NCBI GenBank assembly: GCA_963773055.1
Contig: CAVYZL010000006.1
Coordinates: 496,001-560,000, forward strand
Direction of reading: 5' to 3'
Origin: PALSA-612 sp963773055
GTDB lineage: Bacteria > Actinomycetota > Thermoleophilia > Gaiellales > Gaiellaceae
Length of the DNA stretch: 64,000 nt
Position numbers and translations under genes: made by a program. The notes beneath the pieces were generated by a model, which was not told the DNA's origin, made no database searches, and was given only the letters and a program-made list of their open reading frames with translations. The stretch's first letter is position 1. The number at the start of each line of letters is the position of its first letter. This document shows, one piece after another, positions 57,530 through 64,000 of this stretch.

Positions 57530-57974
57530 GCACGCCCCCTCCGTTGCTTGGCACGACTCTATGTGACGCTTCGAGGACGACGAAGTGCCGCCGACGCGGC
57601 GTGAACGCGGCGCTCTCCTGGCAGCGAGGGCGCCCGCGACCACACGGCGCAGGTAAGTAGTCAGTAGGGCCGAAAACGCCGACGCAGGAGAATGCAGCAC
57701 GATGACTTCGCGCCGAGGCGCGATGGAAGCAGCCAGCAACTACTCAGAGTCGCGACTAAGGGCTAGTGTCCATGGATCTCGAATTGACTCGGACTGCCGG
57801 GCTGGAATTGCCATCTGGACGCAGGTCGAGCCAGGTCGAAATACCACCAGGGGTCTGGTTCCGAAGGTCCGTGCGGAACGTTTTGATGTGAGCGCGGACG
57901 CCATCGCCTCGGCACGGGGAAAGCTACAACGACAACTGCGGATTCCAGCTAGCGTGTGTCGGGAGGAGGTGCCC
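57530..57974. other. intergenic, no gene seen
   Basis: 445 nt. A + frame is open from 57702, but the part before ATG 57975 lacks a good start and is of low protein-like quality; the ribosome binding site supports 57975 instead. No repeat or known motif seen. Confidence 0.5.
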
Positions 57975-58371
57975 ATGGAGTCCACGCAGGGAGGGGATCC
58001 GGGCGCACAGTGTACTTGCGCCATTCAGTGTCCCGACTACGCCCACTGTATCTGCATCTATAACCAAGAGACCGGGTTTTGCAGGGTCTTGTGCAATGAC
58101 GACGCCAAGGGCCTCAAAATGCTCGCCATGGATAGCAGCGGCGACCAGGTCGACGTCGCCTTGGTGGTCAAGGCCCCCTCTCCGCCCGCGTCAACCTGGC
58201 AATGCGTGACGCCGCACTGGGAGATGCCGCCAGACTGCTCGCCGAGTTCGCTGACGCCGAGATCTACGCACCAGCTCATCAACTTGACGAGAGGCGAGAC
58301 ATGTACCTCGAAGACGTGTCCCTCGACACGGTCATCCGCGAGCTGAAACTCATGGCCGTCGTCCGCTGACC
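57975..58371 (+). CDS. Cys-rich island protein, one frame break
   Basis: From ATG 57975 with GGGAGGAGG (57961-57969). The N-terminal 60 residues carry a dense Cys pattern: CTCAIQCPDYAHCICIYNQE and FCRVLCNDDAKGLKMLAMDS. The frame then breaks near 58168 (one base fewer than needed in GCC-TTG). The protein-like continuation in the next frame reads NLAMRDAALGDAARLLAEFA, HQLDERRDMYLEDVSLDTVI to TGA 58369-58371. Restored length is about 130 aa. No family recognised; the Cys motif may bind metal or form disulfides. Confidence 0.55.
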
Positions 58372-58856
58372 GGGATCGCTGCCGCTTTCCCTAAGCACCG
58401 AGCGATGCCGCGGGATCGCGGTAGCAAGTAGAGAAACCCCCCTACTACTTCTGGGAACGACGGCCCGGTGACGATCATTTTGGACGCCTAGCTGCTCGGG
58501 GAGACGTAATCGAGATACGAGAGTTTCAACGCACGCCAGCTCGCGGGGATGATCTGGCCGGGTAGCCGACGACGCGCGATCCGTCCTCCCCGAATCGTGT
58601 CCCGAACCGTGTCCCGAAACAGGCAGATCCACGGTGTCCTAGACCATCTGCGAGCACGCAAGAGCGGCGTCTGCGCCTCAGATGCGCGTGTAGGTCAGAA
58701 CTCATAATCCGTCGGTCCCTGGTTCGAGTCCAGGCGGGCCCATTCTTCCCTCGCCCGCTTCGCTTTCCGCTCAGTACGTCCGCGATCAAATCGAGAGGAG
58801 AAGCGCGCTTCGATCGTGTCGTCCGCAACGGGTAGACTGGTTTGAAGGGGGTGGCT
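58372..58856. other. right end of the island and flank, no gene seen
   Basis: 485 nt holding attR (58700-58742). The segment 58590-58620 has a short tandem CGTGTCCCGAA repeat. A minus-strand open frame (58526-58900) begins in the beta-helix gene and runs through the tRNA fragment, so it is discarded. No integrase remnant could be identified here in any frame. Confidence 0.55.
58700..58742 (+). repeat. attR: tRNA 3'-end fragment
   Basis: 43 nt identical to 53026-53068, from the anticodon loop to the discriminator base, without the 5' half of a tRNA. Together with the tRNA it delimits the island. Confidence 0.85.
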
Positions 58857-60498
58857 GTGGGCAATGATCGCTTGGCGGGCATGAAAGCGAGTATCTTCAT
58901 TCTTGTAGTTACGGCTGCGATTCTCGCGTTCGGCAGCTGGACTGTTGGCGCGTCAGCAAACAGCGTCAGCGCATCTCCGGCGCCGCCGGTCCACCCACTT
59001 CCAGCTCCTCAGAGCGGCCCATCGGGCGCGCCGGCGCCCCCGCAACCGCAAGGGGGAGCGTGGGACGGCGTTTCATGCGGCGACGTCATTACTGCCGATA
59101 CGACATTGAGCCGAGACCTGAGCTGTGCCGGCGATGGTCTGATGATCGGGGCAAGCGACGTCACACTCGACCTGGCCGGCCACACGATCAGCGGTGCGGG
59201 CACGGGTATCGGGGTCTGGTCTTTCTCGCGATACGTTGTCACTGTAGAGAACGGAACGATCCGCAACTTCGGGTCCGGAATCGTGTTGTTCGACGTCGGC
59301 CAGCGCGGCACGGCGACGATCTCGAACATGTCGGTAACCGGGAACAATGGAGACGGCATCGACCTCGGGGGCGATTCATGGCTTGATGCCGTAACGCGGA
59401 ACACCGTCTCCCACAACCAGGGCGATGGAATCCATGCTCGTTACGCCAACGATGGGACCACATTCGAGGGAAATCACGTGTTTTCGAACGGCGGAGTCGG
59501 CCTGCACGTAGAGCAAGCGTCGTCCACGTTCATCGACAACGACGTGAGAAGAAACGGTGATGACGGCATCACGGTCTACGACATCGGCGCAGCACTTTGC
59601 GCCCGCCTACCACTTCCTCGAGAACACCGCGGATCGCAATGGGCAGCTCGGGATCCGTGTCACGATCTTCGACGATCTTCATCCGCCGCAGAACGTCGAC
59701 GATCAGGGCGGCAACGAAGCGAAGCTGAATGGCGATCCTGCCGAGTGTTCTGCGCTCGGAACCGGGCAGTCTCTTCCGCCGGCTCCCCTCGGCCTGTCCT
59801 GTTCGGTCGCCCCCGATGTAAGTGAGCTGCTCTACAACGGCAGTGCCGCGTTTCTGTCAGGCACGTCGCCGACCGTCACAGCGACCCTCGTTGACACGAC
59901 CGATCTCGAGAGCCCGATCGTTGGTGCCGACGTCAATATCGAGCTGGGAAGTCAGAGCTGCACAGCGACGACCGACGTCTCCGGTGGCGCTAGCTGCACG
60001 TTCCCAGCACTGACGACCCCCCTCGGCCCGCGACAGCTCACAGCCACGTACGCCGGTGATGCCGAGCACCTTCCCGCGACCGACGCCCAAGAGATCACCG
60101 TCTTCGCCTTCCCGGATCGAGGCGCGTTTACGCTGGGCGACGTGACCGTTGCCCACGCGACCCCAACCACGACCGTCACCTGGTGGGGGGGCACGTGGTA
60201 CAAGCACAACACCCTCAGTGGTGGCAGCGCGCCGGCCTTCTTCAACGGCTTCGCGCGCGACACTAGCCCGTCTCCTCCGAACTGCGCGGGAACATGGAAA
60301 TGGCGGCCTGGCATTGGGTCAGATCCACCGACGACCGTTCCCTCTTACATGGGCGTGCTGGTTATCAGCAGAATCGTAGGCTCCAGCAGTGGTATCGGCG
60401 GCAACGTCCCTCACATAGCGATCGTCAAGACAAACGGGGGCTATCAGCCGTACCCCGAGTTCCCGGGCACGGGAACGATCGTCACGCTGCTCTGCTAG
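58857..60498 (+). CDS. secreted right-handed parallel beta-helix protein, one frame break
   Basis: GTG 58857 follows AAGGGGG (58845-58851). Signal peptide KASIFILVVTAAILAFGSWT, then a Pro/Ala-rich linker. PbH1 beta-helix repeats follow: DVTLDLAGHTISGAGTGIGV, IRNFGSGIVLFDVGQRGTAT, NMSVTGNNGDGIDLGGDSW and NHVFSNGGVGLHVEQASSTF. The frame breaks near 59585. The next frame (AYHFLENTADRNGQLGIRVT) gives a C-terminal part with an Ig-like domain (VTATLVDTTDLESPIVGADV) and a further beta region (HATPTTTVTWWGGTWYKHNT). Typical of surface carbohydrate-binding or polysaccharide-modifying proteins; catalytic residues cannot be defined. Confidence 0.8.
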
Positions 60499-60521
60499 CT
60501 GGCCGCGGCCTCGTCAGACCC

Positions 60522-61262
60522 TCACCGCTGGCATTGAGCTAAGAAGCGCGCGATGCCCGCTGTGAGCGCTCGCGCGATCCGCTCGCGGAACACCGCGCTC
60601 TCGAGCAGTCGCGCGTCCGTCGCGTTTCGCATGTTCCCCGTCTCGACGAAGACCTTCGGCACGTCCGAGAGGTTGAGGCCGCCGAGATCGGAGCGCATCG
60701 ACAGGCCGGTGCCGCCGAGATAGCTCGCAAACGGCAGTCCTGTGCCCGCGCGGTAGGCGGCCCGCATCTGGAGCGCGTAGCAGCGCGACGGCCTGGCGAT
60801 GTCGTCCGTCAGGCCGCGCAGGGAAGGCGGATAGATGACGTGGAAGCCGCGGCCGGTCGCCGGCCCGCCGTCGGCATGGATCGAGATCGCAGCGGCGGCG
60901 TGCGCGCGATTGCCGATCGCCGCCCGCTCGGTGATGCAGGGCCCCCAGCCGGCGTTCGACGTGCGGGTGAGCACGACGCTTGCGCCCGCTTCCCGAAGTC
61001 GCCGCGCCAGCCGTTTCGCGACGTCGAAGGTGTACGCGGGCTCCGCATACCCGTCCGCCGTCGCCGTGCCGGTCGTGTCGCACGCCTTCCACAGCGTTCC
61101 CGCGTTCACGAGCTTGTTGATCTCTGCCGGATGCGCCCAGTCGCGGCCGTTGTGTCCCGGATCGACAGCGATCGTCGCGCCGGCGAGGGGTGACCGTGCC
61201 GCGGGGGCGCTCGCCGCCACGAGCGTCGAGACCACGAGCGCGAGGAGGGCGATGCGCGCCAC
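60522..61262 (-). CDS. N-acetylmuramoyl-L-alanine amidase (Amidase_3)
   Basis: 246 aa from GTG 61262. Signal peptide (ALLALVVSTLVAASAPAARS), then zinc-amidase domain: TIAVDPGHNGRDWAHPAEIN with the first Zn His, RLARRLREAGASVVLTRTSN, ITERAAIGNRAHAAAAISIH with the Glu and second His, FHVIYPPSLRGLTDDIARPS, and NLSDVPKVFVETGNMRNATD with the catalytic Glu. Cleaves the amide bond between MurNAc and the peptide in the cell wall; secreted. Divergent from the AIR-synthase-like gene. Confidence 0.92.
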   Translation of the reverse strand: MARIALLALVVSTLVAASAPAARSPLAGATIAVDPGHNGRDWAHPAEINKLVNAGTLWKACDTTGTATADGYAEPAYTFDVAKRLARRLREAGASVVLTRTSNAGWGPCITERAAIGNRAHAAAAISIHADGGPATGRGFHVIYPPSLRGLTDDIARPSRCYALQMRAAYRAGTGLPFASYLGGTGLSMRSDLGGLNLSDVPKVFVETGNMRNATDARLLESAVFRERIARALTAGIARFLAQCQR

Positions 61263-61298
61263 GCCTTCAGGATACGAACCCGTAGGCTTCGAGCGGCC

Positions 61299-62315
61299 GT
61301 GACCGGCTCCCGTGGTCATGAACGAGGCCTCGCGCCCGGAAAGCTCCCGACCGAGCTGCTCGCCGGGCTGCTCGGAAGCCTGCCACCACCGCCGCCCGAG
61401 GTACGCCTCGGCGCGAGCTTGGGAGAGGACGCATGCGGTATCGACATCCCAGGTGGGACCCTCGTCGTCGCCGCCGATCCGATCACGCTCACGGCCGAGG
61501 ACGCCGCGCGTCTCGCCGTGCTCGTGAACGCGAATGACGTTGCGGTCTCGGGCGCCCGGCCGCGCTGGTTCCTGGCGGTCGTCCTTCTGCCGCCGGGAAC
61601 GGAGGAGCCGGTCGTTTGGACGCTGTTCGACGCGCTTCAGGCCGCCGCGTCGGACGTCGGGGCCGTGCTCGTCGGTGGCCACACGGAGGTGACGCCGGCG
61701 GTGAATCAGCCAATTGTCGTGGGTCAGATGCTCGGGATCACCGAGGTCGGGCAGATCGTGACGACGAAGGGCTTCGGCGCCGGCGACGCGATTGTCCAGG
61801 CCCGGCCCGCACCGATCGAGGGCGCTGCCGTGATCGCCGGTGCCGCGCCCGAGCGGCTCGGGGATCTCGACGAGGTGATCGTGAAGGACGCTCGCGAAGC
61901 GCTCGACCGACCTGGGATCTCGCTCGTCGAGGCTGCCCTTACCGCGGTCGAGCTCGGAGCGAAGGCGTTGCACGACCCCACGGAAGGAGGACTGCTCGGA
62001 GGGCTCTTCGAGATGGCTGCTGCCGCTCAGGTCCGCATTCGCGTCGATGCGGATGCGGTCCTGTGGTTCGAGCCCGGTGTGCGTGTTTGCCGCGAGGTCG
62101 GGTGCGATCCGTGGGCGACTCTCGCCTCGGGCACGCTCCTCGCCGCGTTTCCACCTGGGCTCGCCGACACTGCCGTGGCAACGCTTCGCGAGCGTGGCCA
62201 CGAGGCCGCCGTCATCGGCGCCGCCGAGGAGGGAGCGGGCGTCGTCGACGCACGCGGCGACGCGTTCGCATGGCCCGAGCGTGACGAGCTGGCGCGACTA
62301 CTCGCCGCCCGCTGA
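61299..62315 (+). CDS. AIR synthase-related protein (HypE/ThiL/SelD-like fold)
   Basis: 338 aa from GTG 61299. PurM-like ATP-binding domain order: LGASLGEDACGIDIPGGTLV, LAVLVNANDVAVSGARPRWF, VLVGGHTEVTPAVNQPIVVG, a C-terminal half with LHDPTEGGLLGGLFEMAAAA and VCREVGCDPWATLASGTLLA. The N-terminal GEDA with Asp and the SGARP/NANDVA motifs are those of HypE-like AIR synthase relatives. No hyp, thi or sel genes are adjacent, so the substrate cannot be stated. TAGGCT (61283-61288) is 10 nt before the start. Confidence 0.83.
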   Translation: MTGSRGHERGLAPGKLPTELLAGLLGSLPPPPPEVRLGASLGEDACGIDIPGGTLVVAADPITLTAEDAARLAVLVNANDVAVSGARPRWFLAVVLLPPGTEEPVVWTLFDALQAAASDVGAVLVGGHTEVTPAVNQPIVVGQMLGITEVGQIVTTKGFGAGDAIVQARPAPIEGAAVIAGAAPERLGDLDEVIVKDAREALDRPGISLVEAALTAVELGAKALHDPTEGGLLGGLFEMAAAAQVRIRVDADAVLWFEPGVRVCREVGCDPWATLASGTLLAAFPPGLADTAVATLRERGHEAAVIGAAEEGAGVVDARGDAFAWPERDELARLLAAR

Positions 62316-62361
62316 TCCGTCCCGCTCGTGTCGTCCGACGCGAGATCGATGATCTGCGCCC

Positions 62362-63252
62362 ATGAGTGCAGTACGGGCTCCGTGGTCGAGCGCGTCGTTC
62401 CTTCACTACGCGGGTGTGTTCGTCGTTCTCGGCGCGACCGTCAGCCTGCTCAGCTATCTCTCCGACCAGTACGGGAACTTCGCGTTCGTCGCCTGGTCGG
62501 TGCTCGTCCTGTTCGTCGTCGCGGCGCTGGCCGGGGGCTACGAGGCGACCGGCATGCGGGTCGTCGCAGGGCTCTTCTCGGTCGTCACGCTCATCGCTTT
62601 TGTCGTCTTCGTCGCGGCGATCTTCGTCTGGATCCACCTGCTCGGCGCCGACGACGCGCCGATCGGCGGCTTCCACATCGGCCTGCTGCTGCTCTATCTC
62701 GTCGCCTTCGTCGCCGCGCTCGCGTTGATCGCGCGCTACCAGTTTCCGCTGCTGATCATCGCCGTCGCGTCGACCGTGTGGCTGTTCGTCGTCGACCTGA
62801 TCTCGAACGGCGGCACGTGGAGCGCTGTCGTCTCGATCTTCGTCGGCCTCCTCCTGATGCTCGTAGGCGCGGGCATCGACCGGACATATGGCTTCTGGAT
62901 GCACGTCGCTGCCGGGCTCGCAATAGGCGGCGCGTTCCTCTACCTGTGGCACTCGTCCTGGTGGGAATGGGTGCTGATCGCGGTCGTCGCGCTCTTCTTC
63001 TTCCTCTTCGCGGCCGGTCTCGACCGCTCGAGCTACGCCGTGTTCGCTGCGCTCGGGCTCTTCTTCGTCGCCACGCACTTCATCAACGACTGGACCGGGG
63101 GCTTCTCGACCCCATTCTTCTCCGAGGGCGGGGGGTCCGCCGATCACCCGTGGGGCCGGGCGCTGCTCTACGCCCTGTTCGGGATGATCCTCCTGGCGTT
63201 CGGCTTCTGGTTCGAGCGGCGGCGCCCGGAGCCGCTCGACAGCACCAACTAG
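62362..63252 (+). CDS. multi-span membrane protein
   Basis: 296 aa with about nine hydrophobic spans (FLHYAGVFVVLGATVSLLSY, FAFVAWSVLVLFVVAALAGG, LFSVVTLIAFVVFVAAIFVW, IGLLLLYLVAFVAALALIAR and others), short loops and a small charged tail WFERRRPEPLDSTN. No signature motifs of transporter families are seen; it resembles uncharacterised DUF-type actinobacterial membrane proteins. Start ATG 62362. It sits directly upstream of yebC. Confidence 0.8.
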   Translation: MSAVRAPWSSASFLHYAGVFVVLGATVSLLSYLSDQYGNFAFVAWSVLVLFVVAALAGGYEATGMRVVAGLFSVVTLIAFVVFVAAIFVWIHLLGADDAPIGGFHIGLLLLYLVAFVAALALIARYQFPLLIIAVASTVWLFVVDLISNGGTWSAVVSIFVGLLLMLVGAGIDRTYGFWMHVAAGLAIGGAFLYLWHSSWWEWVLIAVVALFFFLFAAGLDRSSYAVFAALGLFFVATHFINDWTGGFSTPFFSEGGGSADHPWGRALLYALFGMILLAFGFWFERRRPEPLDSTN

Positions 63253-63267
63253 CCCGCAGCCCGCTCG

Positions 63268-63273
63268 TACACT
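63268..63273 (+). promoter_or_regulatory. -10 box of yebC, leaderless arrangement
   Basis: TACACT ends 6 nt before the GTG at 63280, the same spacing as at secA (5274), prfB (8111), smpB (14650) and the MFS gene (33614). Confidence 0.5.
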
Positions 63274-63279
63274 TACGGC

Positions 63280-64000
63280 GTGTCCGGGCACTCGAAGTGG
63301 TCCTCGATCAAGCACAAGAAGGGCGCGACGGACAAGAAGCGCGGGCAGCTGTTCTCGAAGCTCGCACGCGCGATCATCGTCGCCGCGCGGGAGGGCGGCC
63401 CCGATCCGGCGGCGAATCTCGCCCTCCAGAACGCGATCGACAAGGCCCGGGAGGCGTCGATGCCGAAGGACAACATCGAGCGCGCGATCGCACGCGGCTC
63501 GGGCTCGTCCGAGGACGGCGCGGCGTACGAGCACGTGACGTACGAGGGCTACGCCCCTGCGGGCGTCGCGGTCTACGTCGAAGCGCTGACCGACAACCGC
63601 AACCGCACGGCGTCGGACGTTCGGCACGTCTTCCAGAAGAGCGACGGCTCGCTCGGTGAATCGGGCTCCGTCGCGTGGCTGTTCGACCGCACGGGGCTGC
63701 TCGTCGTCGACGAGGACGTGGACGAGGACGAGCTGACGCTCGCGGCGGCAGACGGTGGCGCCGACGACGTGATGCGCGACGGCTCGGTCTTCCAGGTCAC
63801 GTGCGCTCCCGACGACCTCCAGACGGTCAAGCGCGCACTCGACGACGCGGGGATCCCGATCGAGTCGGCCGAGCTCGCGATGCTGCCGAAGACGTCGGTG
63901 GTGGTCGACGACGAGGGCGCCGCCCGTAAGATCGTGCGGCTGATCGAAGCGCTCGAGGATCTCGACGACGTGCAGGACGTGTACGCAAACTTCGACATTC
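63280..64000 (+). CDS. yebC: YebC/PmpR-family transcriptional regulator, cut by window end
   Basis: GTG 63280 starts SGHSKWSSIKHKKGATDKKR, the invariant YebC start. NPDPAANLAL-like LALQNAIDKAREASMPKDNI, ERAIARGSGSSEDGAAYEHV, YEGYAPAGVAVYVEALTDNR, NRTASDVRHVFQKSDGSLGE and SGSVAWLFDRTGLLVV follow. 240 codons lie in the window; a complete YebC is about 250 aa, so only the last few residues are missing. YebC proteins act in quorum control, and recent work links some to relief of ribosome stalling at polyproline. It is often beside ruvC; that gene would lie beyond the window. Confidence 0.95.
   Translation, partial: MSGHSKWSSIKHKKGATDKKRGQLFSKLARAIIVAAREGGPDPAANLALQNAIDKAREASMPKDNIERAIARGSGSSEDGAAYEHVTYEGYAPAGVAVYVEALTDNRNRTASDVRHVFQKSDGSLGESGSVAWLFDRTGLLVVDEDVDEDELTLAAADGGADDVMRDGSVFQVTCAPDDLQTVKRALDDAGIPIESAELAMLPKTSVVVDDEGAARKIVRLIEALEDLDDVQDVYANFDI

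Larger units (their letters stand above)
53069..58742. mobile_element. tRNA-anchored genomic island without recognisable integrase
   Basis: 5.67 kb bounded by exact 43-nt direct repeats, one being the 3' end of the tRNA gene and the other an isolated tRNA 3' fragment. The content is small genes, some in diverged pairs, long AT-richer intergenic stretches by local standards, and repeated structured elements. No integrase, excisionase or transposase frame was found in any of the six frames, so it is probably a decayed or non-autonomous element mobilised in trans. Confidence 0.75.

Noticed and set aside
58526..58900. minus-strand frame through the tRNA fragment (WTRTRDRRIMSS)
   Set aside because: This peptide is the typical translation of a tRNA gene; no integrase motif is present.
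62212..63627. 471-residue minus-strand frame rich in Asp/Glu/Arg
   Set aside because: Antisense to the membrane protein and yebC genes; a charge-rich shadow of hydrophobic codons.

Overview
The window is about 64 kb of high-GC DNA. It most resembles a soil or sediment actinobacterium of the Thermoleophilia/Gaiellales kind. Signs are the MprAB-like two-component pair, an F420-type (LLM) oxidoreductase, Rv1900c-type hydrolase-cyclases, a resuscitation-factor-like secreted protein, many GTG starts, and many genes with a TANNNT box only 6-7 nt before the start codon (probable leaderless transcripts). The taxonomic call is inference.

0-16 kb is a dense housekeeping block on the + strand: MerR regulator, S-adenosylhomocysteinase and MtnA (recycling of SAM by-products), a nucleotidyltransferase, ComF, ribosome hibernation factor, SecA, release factor 2 with a programmed +1 frameshift, FtsE-FtsX, an RNase R-type exonuclease, a cyclic-nucleotide-binding protein, then SmpB and tmRNA. 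The smpB reading frame runs 92 nt into ssrA.

16-39 kb is accessory and regulatory. It has an HNH nuclease, secreted proteins, a serine protease, a LuxR/AAA/TPR regulator, and an unusual concentration of class III nucleotidyl cyclases. There are six in all between 13 and 36 kb, counting the one next to smpB. They carry different partner domains: alpha/beta hydrolase twice, membrane domain, 3Fe-4S-type ferredoxin, AAA-TPR, and zinc-ribbon-like. A large c-di-GMP protein (REC-GAF-GGDEF-REC-HD-GYP) follows. Many genes here are split by single-base indels, often at short G/C runs, so either the consensus is poor or there has been real decay. I annotate these as one locus each and say where the frame breaks.

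40-53 kb holds two two-component systems, secreted proteins, PlsC, a hydrolase, an AhpD-like protein, a sulfatase, an LLM oxidoreductase, a Rieske oxygenase, a lysozyme-like secreted protein and YjbQ. It ends in a CAU-anticodon tRNA.

53.07-58.74 kb is a small island. The last 43 nt of the tRNA are repeated exactly at its far end (attL/attR). It carries small genes (two ABM-like paralogues, an MBL-like protein, DUF3224, a Cys-rich protein and others) and diverged structured repeats, but no recognisable integrase. 58.8-64 kb returns to chromosomal genes: a beta-helix surface protein, a cell-wall amidase, an AIR-synthase-related protein, a membrane protein and YebC, which is cut by the window edge.
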